64,000 nt of DNA, taken from positions 1,116,001-1,180,000 of the forward strand of contig CAWDDW010000001.1 in the NCBI GenBank assembly GCA_963801185.1, given 5' to 3'. The notes beneath the pieces are model-generated. The model did no database searches and was not told where the DNA came from. It saw only the letters and a list, made by a program, of their open reading frames with translations. The stretch is from Palsa-601 sp963801185. GTDB taxonomy: Bacteria > Actinomycetota > Acidimicrobiia > Acidimicrobiales > Bog-793. Below are positions 44,829 through 55,654 of the stretch, piece after piece; position 1 is the first letter of the stretch, and each line of letters opens with the position of its first letter. The position numbers and the translations under genes are program-made.

Positions 44829-46257
44829 TTATGTGGCCCGAAGCGAGTACAAGACCGTCCGGGCCGTCATCCCGTTCCCGGCCAGTCCGATGGAGACGAG
44901 CACTGGCGTCTTGCGCCCTGGCACTGTGACCTTGAGCACCAGGATCGAATACGCGGGCGAGCTCGCTGGGCAGGCGGTAAGGCCGTGGAGGTCGAGGCAG
45001 TGCGTCGAGTACAAGGTGCCTGGCAGAACCACCCCCTTGCGCCCAGCATCGACTTGGACTCCGCCTTGCGGCGTCTGGGGTGTCGGTAGTCCTACAGGAC
45101 AGGCGTACATTGCAACCTGCCTATCGGTGCTGAGGGTCACTTGCGGACCCCGCAGTGCCACCCCTGGAGTGGAGCACGGATGACCGATCCCGAAGCTGTC
45201 CCGCGTGCGCTTGATTGGCCACGAACGACGGGCGGCGAATGACACCCCTCGGAAGGTGACGGTGTGCCAGCCAGTCGGGATCGCCGGAGCGGGGCCAGCA
45301 GCGAGAACGACGGTGCGGGGCGAACGGGTGAGGGTTGTTGCGACCCGGCGCGCCATGCCATTTCGCAATGACTTCAACCCCAAGGGACGGCGCGTAGTAG
45401 CCAAGGAGAGTGACACCGTTCGGGCCGAGGAAGACCGACTCGCCATCGAGGATCGTGGGCTTCTCGCTTGCGTAGGGTGGCGGCACCTGGTGCATGGGGA
45501 CCAAGCGCACGATCGTGGTCTGCGTGTTTACCGACGAAGGACACAACATCTTTGCCATGGTCGGTGCGACCAAGAGCGCTCCGTGCGTGGAGAACTCCTC
45601 GCACGCGTTCTGTCCGGGGTAGAAGACCGAGAACGACGCGGGCACCGACACCTGGGAATCGCCGAAGTCCACTGGGACCCATCCCGCCGGGGTCGCTGCG
45701 GTGTCCACGGTGGGCACGGCTGGCTGACCTGGCACCCCGAGGATAGGGAGCCGCGGGATGTTGGCCGCACGACCGAAGGTGCAGAACGGCTGGCGCGTGG
45801 TCTTCACCGAGACGAAGCCCGCGTACCAGTTGACAATCTCCGGCTTCTCGGTTGGCGCGGTCGTAAACGCAATGTGCCGGCCGGGCGGATCTACGAAGAT
45901 CGCCCAGGCCAGTGCCGAACTATCCGAACCAGGACTCACGGCACCGGCGACGAGTCCAGCCGACACCACCTGGGCTCCTCGCCCTTCGTTGCAGCTCGTG
46001 ATTACCGCACGCACGGCAGTTGCTTCAGACATTGCAACACGGGTGCTCGCAGGAACGAGCCGAAAGTGAACGGGCGGACTCGACTGGTTGTGGTTGTTGT
46101 TGTATTCGGCGTTCACATCACCAACGAGAACACGGAAGTAGACCGGCGGGTGTTCGCGCAGCGTGGTCGTGGGCGTCACCTGTGAAGCGCTGCACGCCGC
46201 GGCTACCAGAGCCACCGTGGTGCACGCGATAAGTCGCCAGAGGCCCACAGGCCTCAT
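44829..46257 (-). CDS. Putative lipoprotein of unknown function, copy A (frameshifted)
   Basis: A secreted protein of about 475 residues when repaired. The N-terminus has a lipobox (TTVALVAAACSASQVT, Cys about 22), so it is probably membrane-anchored outside the cell. Residues about 35-160 form a region unique to this copy. From about 170 it matches copy B at 62 kb (VDTAATPAGWVPVDFGDSQV, FSVFYPGQNACEEFSTHGAL, YASEKPTILDGESVFLGPNG). The frame breaks in the AAA run at 45361-45363 (coding strand); removing one A gives IANGMARRVATTLTRSPRTV, and the frame then runs on to 44829. The C-terminal part contains paired Cys (GHPCSTPG, MYACPVG, THCLDLHGLTACPA). I recognise no family. The intergenic region upstream is shared with copy B. 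Confidence 0.7.
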
Positions 46258-46321
46258 GCTCCCATGAAGCCGCCGAGGGCAATGATCGCCTACCCGAGGG
46301 GGCGAGACGTACGGTGTCCTC

Positions 46322-46437
46322 GTTCGGGCGCTCGCCTACCTCACCAGGGCAAGCTCCTCGTAATCGGTCTCGGCGTGGGCGTTGGGGTGCCCGCGGTGCC
46401 GAACAACAGGATTGTCACGTACTCGTTCGTCACCTGA
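46322..46437 (+). pseudogene. Degenerate copy of the small anchored protein gene at 62866
   Basis: Nucleotides 46310-46420 are clearly similar to 62855-62950, the start of the intact gene divergent from lipoprotein copy B. Here the initial GTG is GTT, a frame break near 46345 precedes LLVIGLGVGVGV, and a stop comes at 46437, so only the start and membrane helix remain. The sequence beyond is unrelated. It marks the right arm of the duplicated divergent cassette. Confidence 0.5.
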
Positions 46438-46730
46438 ACGACGAGACTGTCTCCGGCCTCTGTTGCGTATCGGAGGTCCGCTCCCGGTTTGCCGGTTCCA
46501 ATCGGCGGAGAGGTGACGCTGAGCAACGCGTCCTCTGGCCCGCCCAGCTCGGATTGCTTGACCACGAGCGCAGCTTCAAGGCTCTCGAGACGGTCGCGCC
46601 ATGCCTTCGCGAGCAGGACCTCGTAGGGGCCTCGCTCCAAACCAGGCATCAGGCGATTCTTGACGATGGCTGCCTGGCATACTCGCTGTGTGGTCACAGT
46701 CGCCCTGGCGCTTCCCGACGACCTGCTCAC
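46341..46730 (-). CDS. Hypothetical protein (doubtful)
   Basis: An open frame of 129 residues that looks protein-like in its middle (LAKAWRDRLESLEAALVVKQ, TEAGDSLVVQVTNEYVTILL) but ends in a Thr/Pro-rich tail antisense to the degenerate paralogue. No family is recognised and there is no good ribosome binding site. It fills most of a 500-nt gap between the lipoprotein and DksA-like genes. It could be a real small gene or chance coding. Confidence 0.35.
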   Translation of the reverse strand: MSRSSGSARATVTTQRVCQAAIVKNRLMPGLERGPYEVLLAKAWRDRLESLEAALVVKQSELGGPEDALLSVTSPPIGTGKPGADLRYATEAGDSLVVQVTNEYVTILLFGTAGTPTPTPRPITRSLPW

Positions 46731-46756
46731 GGTCTTGTGGGCAAGTGATCGCGCTC

Positions 46757-47104
46757 ATGACTGACGAGCAGATAGTCGCCGCACTTCTTGCCCGCAAGGC
46801 AGAGCTCTCGCGCGAGGTGGCAGGCCTTTCGGTACCGATGCGTGCGCCCGGCGTCCAAGTGCAGTTCGGCAAACGGGCCGGCGATCACACGAGCGACGCC
46901 GTGATGCAGATGGAGCGCTCAGTCGCCGCCGAACAGCTTCACCAGCTATCCGGGGAAATCGACCGAGCGCTCGAGAAACTCGCCGAGGGCAGTTTTGGCC
47001 GCTGCGACGCCTGCGGCGGCGAGATCGCGCCGGACCGCCTTGAGGCACTGCCGTGGGCGGCGCTTTGCGTGGCGTGCAAGCAGGCGGCGCCGAGTCGCAC
47101 TTGA
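46757..47104 (+). CDS. TraR/DksA-type zinc-finger protein
   Basis: A 115-residue protein with an N-terminal coiled coil (DEQIVAALLARKAELSREVA; ERSVAAEQLHQLSGEIDRAL) and a C-terminal C4 zinc finger (GRCDACGGEIAPDRLEALPW, then CVACK). This is the layout of DksA/TraR proteins that insert a coiled coil into the RNA polymerase secondary channel. Between the coils is an unusual loop (VSPM/RAPGVQVQFGKRAGDHTSDAV). The acidic tip residues typical of DksA (DxxDxA) are not obvious, so it may not modulate polymerase in the same way. The ATG at 46757 is chosen because homology begins there. Confidence 0.82.
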   Translation: MTDEQIVAALLARKAELSREVAGLSVPMRAPGVQVQFGKRAGDHTSDAVMQMERSVAAEQLHQLSGEIDRALEKLAEGSFGRCDACGGEIAPDRLEALPWAALCVACKQAAPSRT

Positions 47105-47324
47105 ACCTCAGCAGTTCGCCAGCAACCTGTCTGCCGTCCCAGCACCTTCCCGTATAGAACTAACGGGCTCGCCGAAAGGTCGGCAACCGAAGTGACGGGA
47201 CCAAAAGGCAGCGCGTCCAGGTTCTCTCTACGTTCTTTCCAGGTGGTCCGGAGCCGCGCCCGGGTGCAGGGTGCGCAGCCCGCGGGGTCCAAGTGAAGCC
47301 GGCGGAGCCTTGGTAACCTCACGC

Positions 47325-49266
47325 GTGGCCCCTCAGCTCGCTCCCTACGGCACGTGGTCGTCTCCGGTCTCCGCCCAGCTCCTCGTGACCGACGCCGTGA
47401 GGCTGAGCACGCCCTCGGCCGACGGTGACGCCATCTACTGGGTGGAGGGCCGCCCGAGCGAGGGTGGCCGCAACGTGCTCGTGCGCCGCAGCACCGCAGG
47501 GGTCGTCGATGACGTCGTGCCCGAGGGGTTCGCGGCACGCACTCTGGCGCACGAGTACGGCGGGCGGTGCGTGGTGGTGCAAGACGGCGTGCCGTACTTC
47601 TCGAACTTCGCCGACCAGCGCCTTTACCGGCTGGCTCCGGGTAGCGCGCCGGTGCCGATCACCCCCGAACCGCCGAGCGAGCGGGCCTGGCGCTACGCCG
47701 ACCCCATCGTGACCGCCGATGGCCGCCACCTCATCTGCGTCCGGGAGCGCCACGAGGCCGGCCAGGTGGACAACGACCTCGTTGTGCTCCCGACGGACGG
47801 CAGCGCCGCCCCCCGGGTCCTCGCGGAAGGCCATGACTTCTTCGCCGCGCCGGCACTCTCCCCCGATGGTTGCCGCCTCGCCTGGGTGGCCTGGGACCAT
47901 CCGCAGATGCCCTGGGATGGGACCGAGCTGTGCGAGGCCTCGCTCAGCGAGACGCTCGAGGTCACGCGCGTCCGGGTCGTCGCCGGCGGGCTGACCGAGG
48001 CCGTGCAGGAGCCGCGCTACGGCGCTGACGGATCGCTCTACTTCATCTCGGACCGCACGGGATGGTGGAACCTCTACCTCGACTCTCCGGACGGTCCCGT
48101 GCCGCTCGCGCCACGCGACGCCGAGTTCGCAGGACCCGCATGGGTGTTCGGCGTCGCCGCCTACGCGCCCCTCGCCGCCGGCAGGTTGGCGGTCACATGG
48201 TCCGAAGGTGGCCGGATGCATCTCGGCACCCTCGCCGCTGGCCAGGAGCTGGTCGAGGTGGCGGTGGCCGCCACCACCCTCGGGTCGCTGTCGATCGCCG
48301 GGGACCAGGTCCTGGCGCTCGCCGGGTCGCCGACCGAGCCGGCCGCGGTCGTCACCATCGACCTCAGCTCGGGCGAGTGCACCGTCCTCAAGCAAAGCCG
48401 GCATCCCACCATCGACGCGACCTACCTCTCCGTGCCCGAGGCGATCGAGTTCCCGACCGAGCACGGGCGCACCGCGGCACGGTCTCTACTACCCACCGGT
48501 CAACCCCGACTTCGTCGCTCCAGCAGGCTCGCTGCCGCCGCTCATCGTCGCCAGCCATGGGGGCCCGACCGCCAGCTGCTCCTCCGTCCTCGACTACGAG
48601 ATCCAGTTCTGGACGAGCCGCGGCTTTGCCGTGGTCGATGTCGACTACGGCGGGAGCACCGGCTACGGCCGCGCCTACCGTGAGCGGCTCAAGGGGAACT
48701 GGGGCGTGATCGACCTCGACGACTGTGTGAACGCGGCGAGGTTCTGCGCCACGACGGGTCGGGCGGAACCTGAGGGGCTGCTGATCCACGGTGAGAGCGC
48801 AGGGGGTTACACCACGCTGTGCGCGCTGACCTTCCGCGACGTCTTCGCTGCGGGCGCGAGCTACTTCGGCGTCGGCGACCTCGGCGCCCTCGCCCGGGAC
48901 ACCCACAAGTTCGAGTCCCGCTACCTCGACGGCTTGGTCGGCCCCTGGCCCGAGCGGCAGGACCTCTACGAGGAGCGGTCGCCGATTTTCCACACCGACC
49001 TGCTCTCGACGCCCGTCATCTTGTTCCAGGGGCTCGACGACGCGGTGGTGGCACCGGCGCAGGCAGAAGCCATGGTGGCGGCGCTCCGGGCCAAGGGCGT
49101 GCCCTTCGCCTACGTGGCCTACGAGGGCGAGCAGCACGGCTTCCGCAAGGCCGAGAACATCATCCGCTCGGCCGAAGCGGAGCTCTCCTTCTACGGCCAG
49201 GTCCTCGGCTTCGAGCCCGCCGGCGACATCACGCCGGTCGAGATCGAGCGGGCCGAGCCGAAGTGA
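47325..49266 (+). CDS. S9-family prolyl oligopeptidase-type peptidase (frameshifted)
   Basis: A cytosolic serine peptidase of about 646 residues when repaired, resembling acylaminoacyl-peptidase/dipeptidyl peptidases. Residues about 1-370 are a WD-like beta-propeller (HDFFAAPALSPDGCRLAWVA, SLYFISDRTGWWNLYL). The alpha/beta-hydrolase domain follows with LPPLIVASHGGPTA (oxyanion region), nucleophile Ser in LLIHGESAGGYTTL, Asp in LFQGLDDAVVAPAQ and His in YEGEQHGFRKAEN. The frame changes at 48476-48477; deleting one G gives GRTAHGLYYPPVNPDF. The GTG at 47325 matches the family's N-terminus (LAPYGTWSSPVSA). A GTG overlaps its stop (GTGA), the start of a short uncertain frame. Confidence 0.88.
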
Positions 49267-49773
49267 AGGTTGCTCGTTCGGCAACGCCGGTGCTGGCCCT
49301 CCAGCAGCAAAGCGACTGCTGCTCACTGAGGTGTTCGACGGCAGTGGCGCAGGTGGTGCCGCGCTCACCGCGGAGGACATCGCCGCGTTGCTCGAGGCGT
49401 GACCTCCGTGCCCTCAAGCCGTTGACCGGTCTCCGGACCTCGCTCGACCCCCGACGAGGAGGGCGCGAGTGCGACCGTCGCTGCGATGGGGGTTGCATCC
49501 TCGACATAGCGTGCGGCGCAGTATCCGCTGCGGCGTCAGACTTTGTTTGGAGAGTTGCTGGTCCTTTTGCCAAATAGTGGTGGGCTCGCATGCACGACGA
49601 CTCCGTACGTGTCGAATTGGGCGGATCAACCCTGGTTGGTGAGGGACGAGACCACACCTACCGCGAAAGACAGCTGACCTTGCCTGCGAGATAATCGCTC
49701 GAGCCCGCTCAGAACTGGGTTGACCCAGTCAGAGCTGGGAATACCAAGCGGTGTAGAGAGTGGGGTAACGGCA
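49263..49773 (+). other. Intergenic region with a short coupled reading frame
   Basis: A GTG at 49263 overlaps the peptidase stop and opens a frame beginning MKVARSATPVLALQQQSDCC, which recalls the Cys-containing N-termini of some ArsR-type regulators. One frame over, a peptide EVFDGSGAGGAALTAEDIAA ends in LLEA and a stop at 49402. The two may be one small gene of about 45 codons split by an indel, or remnants. Beyond 49402 there is no recognisable gene, only the leader of the S53 peptidase gene. Confidence 0.4.
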
Positions 49774-51955
49774 ATGAAGCCAACGACATCGTTTGTATCA
49801 GCAGCCCTCGCGTTGCTCTGCAGCGCCACCTTGTTAGTGGCGCTCGGCGGACAAGCGGCGAGCGCGAGCTCGCCGAGCCGGGCGAGCGCCGGGGCGCGGC
49901 ACGTGATAACCGGCACAGCGGCGCCCGCTGCCGAGCGCGAGCACCCGGTCGGTGCTGTCGGCAAGGCCAGCCAAATCAGGTTCGAACTGGTGCTGCGGGA
50001 GCGCAACGCCGGCGCGGCCGCAGCACTCGTCCGCGCGATTAGCACGCCGGGCACGGCGGAGTTCCGCCACTACATCACTGCCGCGCAGTGGGAGGCGCGT
50101 TTCTCCCCGAAGATGGCACAGGTGAACAGCGCCATCGCGTGGTTGAAAAGCCAAGGCTTCACGGTGTCCGGAGCCTCGAGGGACCGCCTCACAATCACAG
50201 CGTCTGGGACTGCCGGGCAGGTAGAGAGGGCCTTCGGCACCAATCTCAAGAACTACCGGGTCGGAGGTCACGTCCTTCGCCTGGCAACGACCAACATGTC
50301 GGTCCCGGCCTCGCTCGGTGAAGGCGTCGTCGGCGCGATGGGCGTCAACGAGGTTCTCGAGACTCCGACCACCGCTCCGCAGGGCGCAGCCACTACCAAC
50401 TCCCCTGCAGTGAGCCCACGCCAGTATCCGGCGCCTCCAGCCGGCTTCGTAGTCGACAATCCGTGCAGCACGTACTTCGGCAAGTCGACGACGACACTCG
50501 GAGGCGCGGGTCTGCCCCCGGCCTTCGGCGGGGGTTACGCGACCACGCAGCCCGATGCGGTCTGCGGTTACACCCCGGCGCAGATACGCGGCGCTTACGG
50601 CGTCAACACCACCACCGATACGGGCAAGGGGGTGACGGTGGCGATCATCGATGCTTACGGCTCAACGCACGATCACCTCCGACGCCACGACGTACTTCAC
50701 GCACGAAGACGCCAGCAACCCGTTCTCGAACGCCCACTTCAGCCAGATCGTCAACCCGGCGGCCTTCGACCAACAGACGGTTTGCGCCGCGAGCGGTTGG
50801 TCGACCGAGCAGGCGCTCGACGTCGAGGCCGTCCACTCCATGGCCCCCGATGCGAACATCCTGTATGTCTCGGCTCAGGATTGTTTCGATACGGCGTTGC
50901 TCGGTGCGCTGCAGACCGTGATCGACAACGGGCTCGCGAACGTCGTCACGAACTCGTGGGGTGACACGGCGGGCGACCTCTTCGAAGATGCTGCCGGCAA
51001 GGCGGCCTATGACACGGTCTTCCAGCTCGCCGCCTCGACGGGGATCACGGTCCTCTTTGCATCCGGTGACTATGCCGACAACTTCACGCTCACCGGTATC
51101 TCGGTGCCCGACTACCCGCCTTCGAGCCCCTACGTGACGGCCGTCGGAGGTACGTCGCTTTACGTCAGCTCGAAGGATACGCGCAGCGCCGAATACGGCT
51201 GGTTGACAGGCGAGTCCAAGTTCTGCGCGACGGACTTGTACTCCGGCAGCCCGGCGACCTCGTCGATCGCAGGCTGTACCGCCTCGGACAAGGGTAAGTG
51301 GTCTCCCGCGGCTTTCGTCTACGGCAGTGGCGGCTACACGAGCTACACCTACACCCAGCCGTGGTACCAGGCGCCGGACGTCCCGAGCGCTCTGTCGGAG
51401 CGCAACGCGGCGCTCTTCGGCCCAATCCCGTTGCGGGTTGTTCCCGACATCTCCCTCAACGCCGACCCGCAGACAGGGTTCCTGATCGGCCTGACGCAGG
51501 ACTTCACCGGTCCGGCGGCCACCGACTCGGGGCTGTCCGGTAACCAGTACGCGACCACCCACGAAGGCGGGACGAGCGAAGCGTCGCCGCTTCTCGCCGG
51601 CCTCGTCGCTGATGCCGACCAGGTGGGAGGGGTCCCGATCGGGTTCCTGAACCCGGTGATCTACAAGCTCGCCCAGGAGAAGTCGGCGGCGATCCACGAC
51701 GTCAAGAGCGACGCGAGCGAGCTCGCAACTGTCCGGTTCGACTACGCCAACCTGGAGGGTGACACCACCGCACCGAAGACGCTCAGCCTTTTGAGCCTCC
51801 GCCAGCAGTACTACGGCGGTAAGGAGACCTACTGCGACGGGGCTGGGAACTGCGTCAGCCGCACGGCCACGCAGGTCGCTGCACGTGGCTACGACAGCTT
51901 GACGGGTCTCGGCTCACCGGGCACAGGCTTCATAGCTGCTCTGGCCACCTTCTAG
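49774..51955 (+). CDS. Secreted S53 peptidase (sedolisin/pro-kumamolisin type, frameshifted)
   Basis: An exported acid-type serine-carboxyl peptidase of about 726 residues when repaired. A signal peptide is at residues about 1-32 (FVSAALALLCSATLLVALGG, A-S-A site). The pro-kumamolisin activation domain is at about 60-200 (HYITAAQWEARFSPKMAQVN, RAFGTNLKNYRV). The catalytic domain carries Glu/Asp in WSTEQALDVEAVHSMAPDAN, the oxyanion Asp region (TNSWGDTAGD) and Ser in THEGGTSEASPLLAGL. The frame changes at about 50668: removing one C restores STTITSDATTYFTHED. The C-terminal calcium site is suggested by GYDSLTGLGSPGTGFI. Such enzymes degrade protein at low pH outside the cell. The ATG at 49774 begins the signal peptide. 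Confidence 0.88.
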
Positions 51956-52508
51956 CCCAATGTGTCAGTCTGCCGGAATGTCTCGGTAGAGGCGAAGGGA
52001 CTCGAAGCCTCGAGCTTCTTGCCTGCCAGGGGCTAAAAGGCTGTCTAAGGCCGTCCACAGCCGTGCAGGATATCGCTCTGACCTGGCACTATTGTCCAGG
52101 GCGTCCTGGCCCGTACAGCTCGGTCGATCCGCTTGGCTACACGTTTGGCTACACTATCGCCGCCTTCGTGCCATTAGATTTGGACCTTCACGACAGCCGA
52201 GTGTGGCGCCTGAAATCGTCTTGCGCGTCGCCTCGGAGCTTCCGGGCGCTCCAGCGATGAAGGAGGGCGTTACGCGGATACTGACAGTCTCATACCGCTA
52301 TCGCGCGAAAATCGAGGTTAGCGGCGGCCGATGGCATGCGGGGACAGTGCCGCAGGACCGCACGCGATCGCGGCGAGTTGCGGTCAACTCATCACCGCCG
52401 CTAGCGCGGCGCAAAGCTGGCACAGTCTAGACTCCGCACTGTCACAACGCACGCTTGAGGGCAACTAGAGCCCGGCGAGCGGCAGACGAGCGAAGGGACA
52501 GCACTCCC
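51956..52508. other. 553-nt intergenic region without a recognisable gene
   Basis: No conserved reading frame. A weak hairpin GAAGC-CTCGA-GCTTC (about 52,002-52,018) followed by TT may end the S53 peptidase transcript. A short tandem repeat of TTGGCTACAC occurs at about 52,134-52,155. The segment 52,160-52,330 is less GC-rich and may hold the promoter of the next gene, but no clean -35/-10 pair is seen. Confidence 0.5.
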
Positions 52509-53958
52509 ATGCAGACAAGGCGCCCCTACCGTCGCATCGCGCTGGCATTGTGCACTGGCGTTCTTGCCACCGCACTCGCCGGACTGAGCAGCAGGGCAGT
52601 CGCGACGACTATTTCGGACACCAAGGGCTCACCCCAGCCCGAGCTCAAGTCGTTCGTGGTCGGCACCGCGAATGGTCCGAGCGACGTCAGCACGGACGGG
52701 TACAACGGCAACCTCGTGCTCGTCTACGAGGTGTCCACGCACAACACGGACGGGGCCATTCAGGTCTGCGTGCTGAAACGGGGCGCGCGGTCGTGCGCGA
52801 GCAAGACCACGCTCCATACCGAAAAGCGCAGCACTGTGTACGACGCGCCGTTCGTAACAGTTGAGAACGGCGGCAACATTTTTGTGGCGATGGACGAGTG
52901 TTGTGGAGCGAACGACCTCCTCTTCGAGTCGACTGACGGCGGGAAGACCTTTGGCTCTCCGGTCGCTCTCGGCACGGCGGACGGACCGAACATAGATGCC
53001 GCCGAAGCCTTCGGCGTGACGGGAGAACCCGGCCACATCATCTGGGCCGAGAACAACGCCGGCAGGGATTTCGACGTGGAGTACGCACCCTTCAACGATC
53101 CATCAGATGGGCTCGTTGTGAGAGCGCTGACCGACTCAGCGGGCGTCGATTTCTTCACCGCTGGAGTGGGCAGCTACAAGGGCGGAGTCCTGGCGGCGGC
53201 AAGCGACAGCAACGACGCAACGATCGTGAGCTTCGCGCCGGCTCACTCAACGACTTTCAAGAGAGTGGGTCGATTCGCCGATCAGAGCCTTATCTCGCTG
53301 ACTGGCGACGCCCTCGTCACCCAGCGAACGACTGGTGGCCAACAGCTCCTGTTCCGGTTGTTCAACGGCACCACCTTCGGGGCAGCGCACTCGGTACCGG
53401 ACAGCGGTGGTGGGGGGCCGCACTGGGACTTTGCACACATGGACGGAGCCGGCCGGACGTTCGTCTTCACCGAGCGCCATCAGGATGGCTACGACCTCGA
53501 GATGCAGTCCACCACTTCGGGCGCAACATGGAGCAGCCGGGCCGACTTGGGCTCTGCGATCAAGAGCAGCGGGTTCTCGGGTGCGCTCGACAACATCGGC
53601 AGCGGCGTCGCGGTCGGCACGAGCGGCCCGGTCACGGTCTGGCCGGTGCTCGCGGCCCAGCCGGTCACGTTCACGTTGTCGGCGAAGAGCGTCGGACCGA
53701 ACAAAGGCGTAAAGGCAACTGGAACCGGTAGCTCACCGCAGACCGGGCGCAGCGTCCAACTGCAAGAGCTTCGAGGGCAGCTTGTGGCACAACATCGCCT
53801 CTACGACCGAGGATGCGGCGGGCAACTTCTCATTCAGGATTTCGGGTCGCGGCGTGGGTAACTACACCTTCCGCGCGGTTGTGAAATTGCTGCCCGGCTA
53901 TCTCCAGTACGGATACTCACCGCCGCGGACCCTCAAGGTCGTGAAGCCGAAGAGCTAA
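52509..53958 (+). CDS. Secreted sialidase-like beta-propeller protein of unknown function (frameshifted)
   Basis: An exported protein of about 482 residues when repaired. A signal peptide is at residues about 1-32 (RRIALALCTGVLATALAGLS). The mature part contains Asp-box-like turns (STDGGKTF, STTSGATWSSR) spaced among beta strands, as in BNR/sialidase-type propellers, though catalytic residues are not identifiable. The last about 85 residues form an Ig-like domain (FTLSAKSVGPNKGVKATGTG, then GNFSFRISGRGVGNYTFRAV). The frame changes at about 53763; deleting one C gives VQLKSFEGSLWHNIAST and the stop moves to 53958. AGGGA lies 13 nt before the ATG at 52509. Extracellular binding role is inferred. 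Confidence 0.7.
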
Positions 53959-54037
53959 TTGACGACCCCCGCCTCTATAAGCTCAGCTATCTCCTCGACG
54001 GTGAGCCCGCGCTCTGCGCCGGCCGTTGTGCAGCGAA

Positions 54038-54439
54038 TCAGGGCGCGTACATCCAGACGAGTCGGATGTGGCGCACTTCGCCAGCCCGCAACGTGACCGT
54101 CTTCGATCGACCGCAGCGCGGAGTCGAGCCGGCGGTCGAGGAGGGGCCACACCCGGTGACGAAGTAAGTCCCAGGACTCAACGGGATCCTGAAATGACCA
54201 GACTTGCCCACCTTCTTCTCGAGGACGAGCGGATGGGTGCTGAACGCGACCTCCACGGATCCGGCGGTCGCGTGAAAGCCGCCGGGATAGGGGCCACCCT
54301 CGTATCCGAGCCTGCCGACTAGGAAGGCCCTGCTGGTGGTTACGAGTGGCGGGGTCGCCCGTGCTGTCGGGACCGAAACGACAAGCGCGGCGAACGCGAC
54401 GAGGAATGCACAAAGCGAGGTGTGCAACACACGGGACAT
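54038..54439 (-). CDS. Small secreted protein with carboxypeptidase-regulatory-like fold
   Basis: A 133-residue exported protein. A signal peptide is at residues about 1-28 (LHTSLCAFLVAFAALVVSVP, A-R-A site). The mature part (FLVGRLGYEGGPYPGGFHAT, VGKSGHFRIPLSPGTYFVTG) has the G-x-F-x-x-x-L-x-P-G-x-Y pattern of transthyretin-like regulatory domains. Two Cys (TGCGPS, PRCGRS) could form a disulfide. It resembles the mature part of the protein at 62866-63222 (YRFRLSPGRYTLSSP). GGGAGCTGCC precedes the ATG at 54439. Role unknown. Confidence 0.65.
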   Translation of the reverse strand: MSRVLHTSLCAFLVAFAALVVSVPTARATPPLVTTSRAFLVGRLGYEGGPYPGGFHATAGSVEVAFSTHPLVLEKKVGKSGHFRIPLSPGTYFVTGCGPSSTAGSTPRCGRSKTVTLRAGEVRHIRLVWMYAP

Positions 54440-55137
54440 TGGCAGCTCCCACTCATTCAGATTCACACTTAGTCTAGGCCACTGCCGCACCTATGCGGAT
54501 GCGCCCGGCCGCCGGGCAACGTGTGCCGCACGCGCTCACCTCAAGCATCCCGAAGAGTCACTACCCTCGATCAACCGCTCCGGGCGAGCGGCCCCACCGG
54601 TGTGAGCGATTCGAACCCTTGTCTCCGCCTTGAGAGGCGCATTGCGCCGAGATGGCTACCTGCTGAAAGACCCACTTCCTGGACATTCTTTGAACGCGCT
54701 CGGCGCCACCTGCCTCCGGTGATGGAGTTCGCCTATCCGACCCGAAGCAGGCACGCAGATACCGTCGTTGGCTCTCCTCATCGAGCGGCAAGAAGTCATA
54801 CATGACCGGCTCTGCGAGTTCGGCCGTGGTGAAGACATCATCGTTCCCGCGAAGCCGCCTTGGAGCGTTGACAGATCACCTCCGAATGCCGGCGGGTCCA
54901 GCGTGTGGCAACCACCGTGAACGGGGCATCCGTCGCGAGCAGGACCCGGGGAGAGCGCCGCCAGCCGACGACGAAAGCTCGACGGTATGCCGCGACCGGT
55001 GTTCCGCCCTCCTCTGCAGTAGTTTGCCGCGGCGGGCAGAGTTCGTCCGCGAATTCGGTGGTCTCGCTAGCGAGCCCCGCTCGTCAGCACCACTTCGCTG
55101 GGCAAAGGACCCGGTGACCAACACGGGAGAGGCAGTC
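54440..55137. other. 698-nt region without a gene, containing a tRNA-like 3' half
   Basis: On the minus strand, 54603-54644 reads GCGCCTCTCAAGGCGG followed after a few bases by AAGGGTTCGAATC. This resembles the anticodon arm (CTC, Glu) and T-loop of a tRNA-Glu. The 3' acceptor strand and 5' half are missing, so it is not functional. It may be a relic of integration into a tRNA gene. The rest of the region shows no conserved reading frame; the right end holds GGGAGAGG, the ribosome binding site of the next gene. Confidence 0.35.
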
Positions 55138-55527
55138 ATGGTCGGTGACAAGATGGAGCACTTCCAAGGTAAGGGCAAGGACCCGGATGCCGTGCGGTCC
55201 CACATCGAGGAGTACCTGAAGGCCGACGGCTTTGTGGTCCAGACCTCGTCACCGAGTGCGCAAGGTGTGGTAATCCAAGCGAAGAAGGGCGGTTTCCTGC
55301 GCGGGGTGGTTGACGCAGACCGTGCGATGACCATCACTATCGCGGGGACGTCGGACGACTTCACGGTCCACATCGGCATCGGCAAATGGCTCGAGCACCT
55401 GGCGGTAGCAGCGATCGAGACCTTGCTCATCTCGGACCTCTTCCTCGTCGTTGACGTGGCCGAGAGCGCCTGGAATATCGAGATCGAGGACAAGCTCCTC
55501 AAGGACCTCAAGGCGTTCGTCGGCTGA
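55138..55527 (+). CDS. Hypothetical protein
   Basis: A 129-residue protein of no recognised family. It begins MVGDKMEHFQGKGKDPDAVR and alternates helix and strand. A segment VVIQAKKGGFLRGVVDADRA precedes a beta stretch (MTITIAGTSDDFTVHIGIGK) and a hydrophobic helix (EHLAVAAIETLLISDLFLVV) that could dock to a membrane but is short of a clear transmembrane span. No signal peptide. The ATG at 55138 follows GGGAGAGG at a good distance; upstream in-frame sequence is not protein-like. It converges with the ABC exporter genes 128 nt away. Confidence 0.65.
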   Translation: MVGDKMEHFQGKGKDPDAVRSHIEEYLKADGFVVQTSSPSAQGVVIQAKKGGFLRGVVDADRAMTITIAGTSDDFTVHIGIGKWLEHLAVAAIETLLISDLFLVVDVAESAWNIEIEDKLLKDLKAFVG

Positions 55528-55654
55528 CGCGGGTTCGCTACTAACCCCGAGTGTTCAAGAAGCCGGCGCTCGAGATGAGTCGCGACAGCTGCAGATTGGA
55601 ATTGTGACCGGCGATGACGAGCCGCGGCGTGAGGTCGATGAGCTGCTGTTCGCT

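Noticed and set aside
45361..45400. Programmed ribosomal frameshift shared by lipoprotein copies A and B
   Set aside because: Both copies break in the same neighbourhood, but aligning them shows the shift in copy A at AAA (45361-45363) and in copy B about 25 nt earlier at CCC (62340-62342). The sites are not homologous and no slippery motif is shared, so two independent single-base insertions fit better.
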